Source: Gonocerus acuteangulatus (lineage: Eukaryota > Arthropoda > Insecta > Hemiptera > Coreidae). From it: a stretch of DNA of 64,000 bases. Of this stretch, positions 21,398 to 32,732 are shown piece by piece. The DNA is taken from NCBI GenBank assembly GCA_946811695.1, contig OX328124.1, positions 84,987,293 to 85,051,292 of the forward strand, written 5' to 3'. A model generated the notes under the pieces. That model was not told where the DNA came from and ran no database searches. It was given only the letters and a program-made list of their open reading frames with translations. Positions within the stretch are counted from its first letter, which is position 1; every line of letters starts with the position of its first letter. A program made the position numbers and the translations under genes.

Positions 21398-22857
21398 CAG
21401 CTAACGTGTTAATAGTTTCATGAGGTCAGCGAAATAAGGCATCCATCTTCTATTGCCACCTATAAGAAGAATGGTTTTCTGAAGACAGACTGATCTATTA
21501 CAGCACGATAAGATTTATTTACGCACGAACGCATCGATACCTTTTGTTGAGAAAAAGGCCGAGTACTGAAAGAGAGCTATTGTAAAGTGGAGCAGACGGG
21601 TGCAGAAGCTGCAGCGATAGCACTCCCATGGAGATAAAGCTGGAGAACAAGGATCCAAACCCAAGGGTATGCATATATATTACTTTATCCTGACATGAAT
21701 AAAGATATTTCTGGCTGCGGTTTGGACTTGCTCGGCTCTATCTCATACCCAAATATACCCTTCCCACAGTTCAGCAGAGGTGTTAAATACACCAAAGCCC
21801 AACCTCTCAGTCACTCTATTAGCTCCTTAAGAATTATATTACTCTAGAAAGACACATGACTTCTTTAGATTATCAGTGTCCTAAATAATGAAAATATTCT
21901 AAAAAAACGTCCGTGTGCAGGGGTACCATAAAATAAACATATTTATGAACAAGGCAACAACTACAACAATTTGAAGTGGTTTAACTTTATTATAACCATT
22001 AAACGCAATTATCTAAAAATATCTCTTTTACAAGAAATTGAATTTTCATCAATCTAATGTTGCTAATTTGTTTTTTGTTTTTTTAAAATACATTTTCTCC
22101 ATTGGAATCAAGTGCTAAACTAGTTTCTTAATATTACGGTGCATTTAGATTGAGCGTGCTTCAGTTCGAAATGAGAATGACGACTTGTTGGGGATTAAAC
22201 TTGAACTTACTTATAAGTTTTGATGCGAAAGAATAAAAACTTATCCCATTATTGCGAGACCTTTGATTCAAGTTAATATCCCTAAAGAAAATAACATTTT
22301 TTCGTATGCCCTTGCATCTATAGAGATTATGTGTTCTGATAAAGTTTGGCGAACAAATATTTTGATCGATCTATTCTCAACAGTCCATTCTCAACGATTC
22401 TCTGAAAACAGTAGGCATGTTTCTGATTATGAAAAGGGACAAATATAAGCTTGTTCTAACAGGCGAATTTGCCTGGTACATGTTCTGGGTACATGCCTGG
22501 GGTGTTTCAAGAAATTGGAAAGGTTTGTATATGGTTGAGCAGTCATATCGTGTAGTACTGTATTCACATCGATTTTAAATGTAATCATGGGTGGTAAGAA
22601 AGTCATCAAAAGAGTAATATAATCCTATACAACCGCTCTATCATAATTGTACACAATTCTATTTAGTGATCGAGGAACTGAAGTAGATTCAAAGTCATCT
22701 ATAAGCCCTTTTTGGTTTCTGCCTTGACTTCATAGCTGCCGTAACAATCCCTAAGAAGCGTAATATTCTCTACATCTCAGTCACATTCATAAGTTCCTAC
22801 ATTTTTTGGGTAAAATAAGCTATATAAATAAAATAAAATAAAAACATGATTGGTTGT
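21395..22857. other. Unassigned AT-rich sequence
   Basis: I see no gene or window repeat. The small ORFs at 22263 (+) and 22427 (-) have no motif. Confidence 0.4.
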
Positions 22858-22875
22858 GCTTCTTTAAGCACACTC

Positions 22876-23022
22876 CTTATAAGCGGGTCCCCCCCCCCTT
22901 CATAGGGAGGGACCCCGCTTATAAGTTTGACGTCTTGATGCAATCTGGAAGTGCCGAGAAGAACATTTTACGTTTCAGAACCTCTAGAGAACGAAAATCA
23001 AGGTGGTTCAAATTTGTGTGTG

Positions 23023-23073
<51 letters not shown>
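22876..23073 (-). mobile_element. Family A 3' part, variant terminus (copy A3)
   Basis: On the minus strand it has the (TA)n tract, TTTGAACCACCTTGATTTTC, GAACCTCTAGAG.., GTTCTGAAACG, GGCACTTCCAGATTGCATC and then the terminal hairpin. Here the hairpin is longer: CTTATAAGCGGGTCCC at 22876 pairs with GGGACCCCGCTTATAAG ending at 22925, giving roughly 16-bp arms. The usual GCGCTAAAA outside the hairpin is absent. Confidence 0.75.
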
Positions 23074-23078
<5 letters not shown>

Positions 23079-23599
23079 TTAATATCACTTTCGGTATATA
23101 AAATTCCTAATTAATCTGATTCAGAACGTGGTACGTCGGATGGGACTCGTGATTTCTCTGATGGTATCTCCAGGTAGGCAATGGTTTTTCCCAGAAGAGT
23201 CAATGTGGAGTGGTGCCGTGAGCTAGAGAGCTAGAGAGGGTGCTGCAGAGAGCTAGCAGGAGAGTGTTGAAGAGAGCTATCAACACTGGAACAGGCGTTA
23301 TTGTCCTTACCCGAGTCATTCCATTTCTACCACGCAGTCTATTTCTTATATTTTCTACCCTTTACATTCATGAGGTTTTATTGTCTTTCCCAACCTTTTA
23401 TTATTTTTTTACAAGTCATTTTTTACACAAAATAAACAAGCCATGTTAGTACCGCAACTAATAACACACACTAACACATTTGACTTGAGGTATGGGAATC
23501 GTTGGTAGTGTACACTGCATTTCTAATTTGTTTAAAATAACGCAAATAAATAAAAAATAGTTTTCTCTTTTATATTTATAATAAACTGCTGACTCAATG
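23074..23599. other. Unassigned sequence
   Basis: I see no gene. The run around 23220-23280 repeats GAGAGCTAG several times as short simple repeats. Confidence 0.4.
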
Positions 23600-23662
23600 G
23601 GGTATTCCATACACCGGGAGAATTTCCGGGGTATGGAAAACTAGCAATTTAGAACTTGGAAT

Positions 23663-23699
<37 letters not shown>

Positions 23700-24012
23700 C
23701 GGCGCATCGACATAAATCTTGGCCATTAGCGCCGACGTCCAGGGTGCAGCCAGGAATTTTCTCAGTGAGCCCTGAGATGAGAAAATGTCTGGCGCCGGTG
23801 GGGATCGAACCCACCATCTCCCGCTTATGAATCTAGCGCGCTAGCCACTAGACCACGGGAGACCCCCTTGGAATAGTATTAGGCAAATAAAACGCTATTA
23901 CAAATAAAATTAAATGAACTTATTTCATTTATTTTTAAGGGTTTTAAGAGAGATTTTTACCATCAAATCAAAATTTCGGCGGGGGGGGGGCTGTAGAACC
24001 CTCAGCCTCCCC
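23600..24012 (+). mobile_element. hAT-like MITE, second copy, split by a SINE
   Basis: The order GGGGTATGGAAAACTAGCAA, GAACTTGGAATAG, [SINE], TATTAGGCAAATAAAACGCT, ACTTATTTCATTTATTTTTA, ATCAAATCAAAATTTCGGCG, then a G-run matches the reverse complement of 60028-60283. The terminal inverted repeats are lost. Confidence 0.7.
23665..23866 (-). mobile_element. tRNA-derived SINE nested in MITE, TSD CTTGGAATAG
   Basis: This is a full-length minus-strand copy: GGGTCTCCCGTGGTCTAGTG, ATGGTGGGTTCGATCCCCAC, CTCATCTCAGGGCTCACTGA, GACGTCGGCGCTAATGGCC, TGCGCCGTA and a long A-tail (T-run 23665-23696 on the + strand). The 10-bp TSD is at 23655-23664 and 23867-23876. Confidence 0.95.
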
Positions 24013-25107
24013 CAATATACTTCCATGCTGGTAACGGGATTACTTCTACACTATCTGTTTCTTGGGACTGGCCAAAGCGCCCCAGTGTCAAAAACATTAT
24101 ACTTTGATTACTTATCAATTGATGTATAACGTATCGTATGACAGGAACCGTGCTATAATAAACTGCCAACAATTATGTAGTAGCGTTAATTTTGATGATA
24201 CATTGTTTAAGGCAATAAAATATCTACTTATCTGCCGTGACGATAGCACGGGTATTCAGCTAGTTAATTTATAAAATAATAATTGAGGCAGCTGTACATT
24301 ACAAATATAAAAGATCAAATAGTTCATTTTTATTTTATTTTTTATTAACATAGGTTGTTCTAAGCAAATTTTTCTGGAATGAAGATTACACCACCCACTT
24401 TTTAGTGAATGTTTAGTTATGCGGCTCATGCGTGGTAGACGTTTTTAACTTTCACTCTCTGCTTGATACAGCATTGAAAATAGGATTTATGTGGATTTGC
24501 ATTATTCATTTTCTCCCCACTTTTCATGAGATAGGCATTGCTATCCATTATATGAGCCTTACATATCATGGAAAGATGAAGAGTATAAGGTTTATGTATA
24601 GACTAAAGGAGGAGCTTCGAACTCTTAGAAACAGATGTGTTTGTGTTTACTTTCAGCCATCTCGTTTCTTTGCACTTTCCCCTCTGTTTTCTCTCCCTTC
24701 GAACGCTCTTTCCTAGTCTATTATCTATATTACATATTTTATTCAACTTAGATGCTCCTCTGTTAATCAAAATAACAAAATTAGCGAGAAAACTGCTCGT
24801 GTGTAACTTATTTTAGATGTTTTTATAAGAGCTTTACTTTTACTTTTACTTAACTTTTACTTTTAAGTGTGGTTAAAAAGATCAATCAATTTACTGACGT
24901 GCCTATCTCGGTTTTGGGTGTGTATATGTGTTTTTTTTTTTTTTTTTTTGGTTTTTCGCGAGCACCCTATAAAGGAAGACATTATTAATTCCCGGCTCAC
25001 TGAGAAGCCGGGGCAGGGAACTTGATTTGAACGTAGCTAATAAATTAAATAGGACCTTGCGAATGTGGTGATTCTTTACAACGGAAGTAGTGTGCCAAAT
25101 TCACGAT
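24013..25107. other. Unassigned sequence
   Basis: No supported gene. There is a T-run at 24931-24949 followed by a degraded SINE-like phrase (CCCGGCTCACTGAGAAGCCGGGGC, which is itself a small hairpin). The open frame at 24432-24716 is not recognisable. Confidence 0.4.
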
Positions 25108-25257
25108 GGAATTTTTCTTTTTCTTCTTCTGTCCGTGCACCGACATCTGTCTAAACGAGCCCTGAAACGAGGAAAATCTCTGCTGCCGGGGGGATTCGAA
25201 CCCCCATCTCCCGCATGAGAATCGAAGGCACTAGCCACTAGACCACGAGGAGACCCT
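25108..25257 (-). mobile_element. tRNA-derived SINE, old copy
   Basis: On the minus strand: GGTCTCCTCGTGGTCTAGTG, GGGGGTTCGAATCCCCC (B box), CCTCGTTTCAGGGCTCGTTT, then a decayed tail with mixed T/C. No TSD is recognisable, which fits greater age. It lacks part of the 3' body. Confidence 0.8.
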
Positions 25258-25414
25258 AGAACCTCCTGAGTTTCTGAAAAATCCCAAACATTATGATGAA
25301 TTGATTTCGCTTTTTAACAGATTCATCCAATATTTTATTAGGACAATGTTCATCTCGAGTTTTGAGTCAAAAGAACTGAAATTGTGCTAGCAATATTGTT
25401 AATGTGTTACGCAC

Positions 25415-25416
<2 letters not shown>

Positions 25417-25471
<55 letters not shown>

Positions 25472-25840
25472 AATCACGTGCCTGTCTGTCGCTTTGTTTA
25501 TTTGATTGTTCCTTATACAAATCCACATCGTTTGACCGATATGGACCAAACTTGGCACACAGGTAGGTCTTGATACGAGAAATATCCTAGGCTAGGTCAA
25601 AATAGTCAAATTTCAAAATTTGGTCAAAAGGTCCAAAGTTTTGTTCAAGAAAAATTGGCTACACTGAAATGACGAATAACTGACGGCCATTTTGAATCGA
25701 CAACTACTGGCCTCTGTCGGCTGTTAGATAAAGTGATTTTCGTAACTGGGTATAGACAACCAGGTATCAATCAGATACGGGGAGGGAGAGTCATAGACAG
25801 AAAGGAGGTGTAGCATGGCACACTGGGTAACAGCTAGTAT
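25417..25840 (-). mobile_element. Retroelement-tail repeat 'TACTAGCTGTTACCC' (copy 2) with (TA)n end
   Basis: On the minus strand it starts TACTAGCTGTTACCCAGTGT and GCCATGCTACACCTCCTTTC. It continues with TTTTGACCTAGCCTAGG, CAAGACCTACCTGTGTGCC, GGTCCATATCGGTCAAACGA and GACAGGCACGTGATTTATAT, and ends in (TA)n. The phrase 'gccaa.tttggtccatatcggtcaaacg' near the 3' end is typical of LINE 3' UTRs or SINE tails copied by LINE RTs. Confidence 0.65.
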
Positions 25841-27049
25841 AATGTATTTAACATGTGGGTTTTTGGCACCTAAAGATAGATTATTGATTGAAGGTTCGAA
25901 GATATTTTTGAGGTAAGCGTAACCTGAAATGCTACCACATTTATTGGGGATCCTATTTTTCACTACGTATTTTATGCTGCAGAAGGTAGAATTTCATTGG
26001 TTTCATGCCATTCATTATGCACGTCTCTGACGTACAAAATGAATGGCGATCATTTAAAATTCGAATTAAAAACTTTACCGTAGAGAGCCTTCTGCAGATA
26101 GGGTTAAGGGAGGCTTCTGCGTTTAGGCTAAAGGGGGGAGTCTAGACGTGGCCATCTTCTGAAAAATCGCAGGACTGACTGATGATTTCTTACTTAACCT
26201 AAGAAATTGTTTCGTGACGTCCATTGTTAGAAGTAACCGATAGAATCTGCAGTTGATTAATGTATGTTGTAATGTAAGAGCTGAGAGAAGCAAGGGCTTT
26301 GTGGATAAGACTATAGAGTTCTCCGTTAGGAGATAAACCGCTGATCTGAAACCACCTTGTATATTATCTTGGTCTGAATAAAGACACCTCGGCCTCCCAA
26401 ATACCTCCCTTAATCTACTCTCAACTAAAACATATAACCCTCTAAAACGTTTTATTCTATACCCCTCTATGTTTTCGCCCCGGCATTTTTGAATGATATA
26501 TATTTAAACTTTTTCTTTTAAATTTTATTTTTATGAGTTTTGTATTTTGAAGAACAAATCATTTCATTAATGATGCGCGAATGAATAAATTGCGATTTCC
26601 AGAGGGAACAAAAATTATTTATGCGTTCTTTCTGATTTTTTTTTTCTTTATGAAGTTGGCAGAAAAGTGTTGTGAAAAATAAAATAAGATTACTTCAACT
26701 TCAATGTAATTTTATAAATACTTCTCTACCAGTTTTACATCATACAGTTAAAACTTATTTATTCAGCAAAAACATAATATATAAGTGTTTGACTGACAAT
26801 AAGGGATTTTTTCTGACTTTTCTTACAATTTAATTTGATTTAAAGGTAGTCTTTCCCTATATTTATCACATTGCTTCGGTCCTCGGGTCATCAGACAATT
26901 TTTCATTAGGTATTGGAATAAATTTAGCCCATACATGTATTGTAATGGTGAACATTATCATCCAATTTCATTGATTATAATCAATAATTTTTTTATTATA
27001 ATCAACTCATAATTATTAGTTCTATGTCTCTATTTCATCCCTATAGAGA
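25841..27049. other. Unassigned AT-rich sequence
   Basis: I see no gene or repeat match in the window. Confidence 0.4.
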
Positions 27050-28125
27050 GGGAGTTTATTCTGCATGTCCCATGCTGTACATATACCATACATTTTTTCA
27101 TATATTACATTTTTGTTCTGGATACACAGATTATATGTACAAAATATTTTCACTTTAAGTACAGTTTTATATACATACATTATGATTTTGTTAAAAAATG
27201 TCAGTTAGTAAGAGGCATCATATTGTTATTTCATTTCTATGTAAATTTAAGATACTTAAGCTAATGTATATCTAATATAATGTAAATCTAGTGTCTAATG
27301 TAATTCTAATAGAATAGAATTTACAGTATTACCTCCAACAATAATCTATGTTTAAATTAAAAAAGCAAAAAAAAAAATCATCATCAAAGAGTTCCTTTGG
27401 GCTTATTGCCCACCCTTTTTTGCCCTTTTTAATAGTAATTGTTAAACTTGCCCTGTATTCTTCTGTTAGTGAGCAGTCGTAAATTAAGTATATATACGTT
27501 TGTTCAGTATGGCTGTTGCAAGTACAAATGTTGAAATCAGTAAGTTTGTGTTTGTGTAAACAACTATTTATTGTTCCATGTCCTGAGAGTAGCTGTGTGA
27601 GGTGGTAGCTAGTTTTGTGAGTGTGTTTGAAATGGTTATGTTTTATATCTTGTATAAAATATTTTAAGTGTGCCCCTTTTTCAGTTCCTGCCATTTTGTG
27701 TAATATCTGTTCCTTAATAAGTATTTTAAATGTTCAGTAGGTATTTTTTTATATATAATTGGGAGGTTAGTGTCAGTTGAAGCTGATTTTGCCAAAACGT
27801 CTGCTACTTCCTTCCCCTGTATACCTGAATGTGCTTTTACCCATTTGAATTTGACTATTGAGTTTTTAGTTTTGATTATATGTATTTTCTGTCGTGTACA
27901 TTGTAGTTATTCAGTCTTTGTAGTGATGTTTTGCTGTCAGTGTTTATTAGTACGTTCGTGTTTTGTATTATATAGTGTTCATCTAGATAGTCTAATGATT
28001 TCTCGTTAGCAAGAAGTTCTACCTGGTTGTTAGTACATTCCGGTCATAGTCTGTATTTCATGTTTTGGATGGCTGATTCTCCTTTGTATATAACGAATAC
28101 ACATCCTACATGTTCGTTTTTTTGG
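27050..28125 (-). pseudogene. R1/LOA-like LINE relic: RNase H and C-terminal zinc-knuckle region
   Basis: Decayed minus-strand pieces read VGCVFVIYKGE, NMKYRL*PECTNNQVELLA, EKSLDYL, NVLINTDSKTSLQRL, FKWVKAHSGIQGKEVADVLA, and after 27694 LTQLLSGHGTINSCLHKHKL, CTCNSHTEQT, YLIYDCSL. These are the RNase H E and D motifs (NNQ.ELLA; NTDSK.SL), the H..G..G.E.AD motif, and the G-H-G..LH.F.L plus CxC..H..hC end of RNase-H-bearing LINEs. Several stops and frameshifts make it non-functional. An AT-rich 3' UTR with AATAAA-like runs follows toward 27050. The ORFs at 27329-27694 and its opposite-strand neighbours are parts or shadows of it. Confidence 0.75.
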
Positions 28126-28167
28126 CTAGTTCTATCTTGTTCGCTGGAGGTAAAGGACACCATGTCC

Positions 28168-28207
<40 letters not shown>

Positions 28208-28279
28208 TTTTTTTTTATTAAATTGACTTAACACCAAGTCAGTAACGTGCATTTTTCGATCCATAAAATGGTATAAGAT
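28168..28279 (-). mobile_element. Short poly(A) retro-insertion, TSD ACCATGTCC
   Basis: ACCATGTCC at 28159-28167 is repeated at 28280-28288. The insert on the minus strand is about 60 bases of unique sequence (ending GTTAAGTCAATTTAAT) followed by an A-rich tail (T-run 28171-28216 on the + strand). It could be a severely 5'-truncated LINE or a processed transcript; the source is unknown. Confidence 0.65.
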
Positions 28280-28289
28280 ACCATGTCCT

Positions 28290-29424
28290 GTTCCAATAAA
28301 TAACGAAGATAAGACAGTGAAAAATAAAATCATGCTATGGATAAAATACAACATTTTGACTTGATTTTGTTTGACTATGATCAATATTTCCAATGACTTA
28401 TCAATGCCAATAACAATGTAATAAATGTTCTCCAAACTGTTTCTATAAGTAACGATGAAACAAATTTTAATAGTTCAATTTTATGAAAACTTGGCTCTTC
28501 TATACAAATATGTGACATATTGTCCTTTACCTAAGTATTAGCAGGTACATAAATAGTCGTTGGAAGAGAAGAATCGCCTTTTTATGGAATGTACTAAATG
28601 TAAGAAACTAATTTTTGAATTTTTCATGACAGTATATTCATTGTTAAATTATCAGTTTTTCTATAATTTATTCAACAATGCAGTAAAACGATGTAGAAAA
28701 TACAAGGTGCTGAGCACAGCAGAAAACATGGGGAGGGGGATGTTCAACTCTCAACAGTGAAACAGATGTTACAGTGCTTACTCGCCTTTTCTAGTTTTTC
28801 TTATTTCTTATAAGTCAAGTCATCAATATTCAGGAGTTATTACTCGCATCAATACTAAAAAAAAATTTTCATTTAGCGAATTTACGTTTTCCTGTACATT
28901 CCAGAATAAGAACAAGTTTCAAAAACCAATTATTCTTAAACGAGAGGTTTTTAGCAGGAAAATATATTAGCAATTAGGATAGACAACTATTGTCTATTCA
29001 GTATTACAACATATTTCACAGGATTAAGTAATGAAAATACAAAATTACGAAATGAGAAAAATATATGTTTATTTTACAAACTTTTTCTTTTAAATGAAAG
29101 CTGTAAATATTTTAAATTATGAAGAGAAAATATATGGTACAGCATAGGACCCTGTAATTATGAAATATTTCAAAGATATTCAATATCTGATGTAAAAAGT
29201 AAATGAGCTCTTTGAAAACATAATTCTAACAAGGAACCGTTTTTAATTAATTACCGCCACCTTTACTTCACGCTGATCATTATCTGCTTTATAAAAAGTT
29301 TTATATTTTCATTTTTAATATTTAATCACCTGTTGAGAAAATGTAATCAGTTCTTCCCATGGAATTAATTTGACATTTAAAATTTAAAAAAATATTATCC
29401 ACCAGCATTAATTGGAAAACATAC
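28290..29424. other. Unassigned AT-rich sequence
   Basis: I see nothing beyond small unsupported ORFs. Confidence 0.4.
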
Positions 29425-30046
29425 TCGTTTTTAGCGCATTTCCTTCCTCCCAAACACTGACCAATTAAAACGTTAGGTAAACATTGACAAAACCCCATTG
29501 AAATGAACAAAACTAATAATTTTGAAGTTTTAAGCACTTATTTTTCCGATTGACATCACCCCATCGAAAATTTCATGTATTTAGTAAGCTTTCGAATGGT
29601 CACCCTCCACTTACCTCGATATCCCAAACGTTTTCGAGATATTTTAGAAAATATACGAAAATCCCAAAACATTTCATGCCTGTTAATGAAATATTTTATT
29701 TCTAGTACTTCGAATATCAAACTGAATTAATTGTTTCTGAATACCCAAAATGAAAATTAGTTTGGAAAAGTAGGTGTTCTCGAAAACGGTTACAGATATC
29801 ATTTTGAAAACGGTTTCATTCATTTTTCTACGTTAAAAACCTATGAAACGTGTACCAGTATGCATATGAACTCGAAAACGTAAGCGTTCCGATTTTTTTT
29901 TTTGCGCAAATGTCGATCCAAAAGCCATGTTCCGGTGGACGGATTCTGCTGGTTAACGAACTTTACCTTTCAAATTACACGAAAGATTTTTGTACCAAAT
30001 TTCATCAAAATCGACCCATTTATGAACCGTCAGGAGCGCGAACAGC

Positions 30047-30132
<86 letters not shown>

Positions 30133-30265
30133 AAGTTGAACCACCGTTATATTACTGATCTATTGGATCTGAAACATGAAATTTTCGTGTCGGCACTTCC
30201 GGATTGCTACATTAGGTCAACCTCATAAGCGGGTTTCCTCCATATGAAAGGAGGAACCGCGCTAA
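29425..30265 (+). mobile_element. Family A element, copy A4 with inverted termini
   Basis: The left end TTTTTAGCGC..TTCCTTCCTCCC (29428-29451) is the inverse of the right end (GGAGGAACCGCGCTAA, up to 30265). Between them lies the usual body: TCCGATTGACATCACCCCAT, AGTAAGCTTTCGAATGG, TAAGCGTTCCGATTTTT, GCTGGTTAACGAACTT, CCAAATTTCATCAAAATCG, then (TA)n(CA)n and GAACCACCGTTATATTACTG. The left end differs from the GTCCGAC 5' end of copies A2, A5 and A6, so two 5' architectures exist. Confidence 0.7.
30050..30128. repeat. (TA)n(CA)n microsatellite inside copy A4
   Basis: TA units pass into CA units at the position where other family A copies have only TA. Confidence 0.95.
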
Positions 30266-30403
30266 GAAGTAATGCACACAATCATTTCTATGTACATAAT
30301 TCTGTGCAATATTTCAACTCTAAACCTAACTGTCAAAAGTAACAGTTGGATACCATGGTGGGTTAAAGGCCAGAATTCGAAACCTAACTTAATTTCCTAA
30401 AAA

Positions 30404-30438
<35 letters not shown>

Positions 30439-31080
30439 CTATTTACTAGTAAAATACATTTTAAACAAGATATTTAAATGGGTACTTTGCAATTGAGGTT
30501 TCCATGACGAATAAGTGAAAGTCGATGAATATGTCATTTCTGTATACAGTTGGTTACTGTCAGCTTCTATGAGATGTTTTTGGTTGGTTGGTTGGCATAG
30601 GTGTTTAGGGCAAACACGTGGCTCAGGCTCGGCTAGGCATGTTTATTTTACATTTATTATGTACTAAGGTTGTGCATTTTCTTTGAATGCCTTTCTTTTT
30701 TTGTTTACTCATAATTTATCCATTAATTGATTTCTCAAAATATGTATATAATAAAATTCCGTAATATGTAACGAAATATGTATATACTACAAATACTATC
30801 GTTTCTTATATATATTTATATTATTATATTTTGTTTTCTTAATTTTACTTTTTAACTAATTTTTACATACGAGTATTATTGTTTTACTGTCGTTTCCCAA
30901 CACAACTCTCACATTTGCGGGGATGTTCCATTTGTCTTATTCATTCATGTATTTGAAATGTCTTTGGAGTAAAGTTTTAATAATTTTACGATATATACAT
31001 CAAAATATTGAAATTGAGTTTCAGAACTCAATGATCACGAAAATTAAGCGTGGATAAAATTTGTGTGCGTGTTTATGTGT
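30266..31080. other. Unassigned sequence
   Basis: There is a T-run at 30407-30434. No gene or repeat match was seen. Confidence 0.4.
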
Positions 31081-31095
31081 GTGTGCGTGCATGTT

Positions 31096-31143
<48 letters not shown>
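31076..31143. repeat. (TG)n(TA)n microsatellite
   Basis: GTGTGTG runs, partly degenerate, pass into about 18 TA units. Confidence 0.9.
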
Positions 31144-31145
<2 letters not shown>

Positions 31146-31980
31146 AGGGATATGAACGGAAATGCTGATTTTTTTTTTTTTTTCATTCAGAATTAATCGT
31201 TATCATTGGAGTTTGTCGGGGTTTCGTTAATAAAACTAATTTTTTTAAAATTTAAAACAAATTATTCTTAATTTTTCGAGTGTTAAAAAATATCGAAAGT
31301 TTTTATTTATTTTTTTATAAGTATTTATTCGAATTGTTATTACCAGCAGTGCCTACTAGGCGATACATATATCGTATATTAGAGTAAGTTGAACGTCTTA
31401 ATGTATGTTGAAGTTTCTATGAAATGATCAATACGTGGGAAGAGGGAGGGAGTTAACTCATGAACCTCTGTATTGCCATCCATTACCATAAGAATAGGAT
31501 TACTGGGGTATCAGGCAGATTGCATTTACATATGGCCAACTCTCTTCCAAAACTATCTTCACCGTATTACCTTGAGGCAATTGAGTGCTTGAAGAAACTA
31601 CTCCTCTCATTGTATATTTATGAACTTACATATGAGATGCTTCTCAGATTGTTGAATTTCTTATTTAAGAAATTTTCCGAGTTCTATTTCTGACAAAATA
31701 AGGAAAGAGAAATTGGATTGTAAAAATAAAACTATCAAAAAGTTTCACCCTTGTTTTTTACACCAGCATGTTCTGTCTTCAGAGGAAAACCTTTCTAGGA
31801 ACTTAGTCCCGTTTACCAATCCTGTACCAAAGTATATTACACATTTTTTAGAAGCTATGTAAAATAACCAATTAACGCAGCAAAATTAAAAGATTAATAT
31901 TATTTTATGATAAAAACAGAAGTCCAAAATACCTTCCTAGATATATAGTGGGTTAACTAATTTCAGAAACAACATGTTGA
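31144..31980. other. Unassigned AT-rich sequence
   Basis: No supported feature. The ORF at 31460-31693 is not recognisable. Confidence 0.4.
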
Positions 31981-32331
31981 CCCTTTTTTGGAATGAATTA
32001 TAGGCAAGACATCTGGACTCAGTTTACTGACAATAAATTGCGTACGATCACAAATACAACTCACGAGTAGACATATAGGCAACGTCCCAGAAGATGTCAA
32101 GAAATTGTTCTTGGTCGCCTCAGAATATTCTACGCAAAATTACCATACGAATATCTCATGAAAGAACTTAACAAACCAACTTGTGATATATGCAATAGGG
32201 GATTTAGCGTAAAATACCTACTTTGGGAATGCAGAAGACGACACAAATTAATTATTCCACATGATATGAACGAATTGTTGAGGGACAGCAGCCAGTACAT
32301 AAACACAATTCTCTTACTTACAGAAAGCTAA
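31981..32331 (+). pseudogene. I/Nimb-like LINE C-terminal relic
   Basis: In one frame: IWTQFTDNKLRTI, a stop at 32068, RQRPRRCQEIVLGRLRIFYA, KLPYEYLM, PTCDICNRGFSVKYLLWEC, HDMNELLRDSSQYINTILL, TAA 32329-32331. It aligns collinearly with the C-terminus of the LINE at 51439-52233 (TENKLREIK, RRDEVILCRLRIGHSRLTHS, PTCTQCNTPLTIKHILTEC, NMTELLRDGSKYVDNILNY). The zinc-knuckle spacing is CxxC..(Y for H)..C, so one ligand is lost. It is older and more decayed than that copy. Confidence 0.75.
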
Positions 32332-32672
32332 ACTATACAATCTCATTTTAAGCATAGTACAGACATTTTCAAATCTCTATTTTCGGGAATTAGAGAATCA
32401 AATTTTGTACGGTTCGTTACCCCATACGTATAGGTATCATTTTGAAGGAGTGAAATCGCCATAGAAGAAAACGTTTTAAGTAAATAGAAGATAAGTTTAT
32501 TCCTGTAACCACTTCTTCCTCTCCCCACAGACCCGATGAAGTCAAAAAAATTGGCTTAAAAGTGTTTTGAATATAAATATGTAAGTTTATTCGCTATTAT
32601 GACTGAACTACGACAATATCTACCTTGTCAATAAATTCTATATTTTTTACGACATTACAAGAAAATCTCTTA

Positions 32673-32732
32673 AGCCACAGTATATTACACAGTGTGTAAT
32701 ATACTGTGGCTCGGTGTGTAATACACACCGAG
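32673..32732. repeat. Two abutting perfect palindromes
   Basis: The first has 19-bp arms centred on base 32692 (AGCCACAGTATATTACACA and its complement). The second has 11-bp arms (CTCGGTGTGTA / TACACACCGAG) centred on 32721. Both have a single-base centre, and they overlap by two bases. No transposon match was found. Confidence 0.9.

Noticed and set aside
28106..28435. 109-codon minus-strand ORF with a Lys run
   Set aside because: It crosses the A-tail of a retro-insertion and its TSD, so it is a composite artefact.
31076..31143. CRISPR-like or regulatory array among the tandem repeats
   Set aside because: The arrays are dinucleotide or minisatellite repeats without unique spacers, in eukaryotic sequence.
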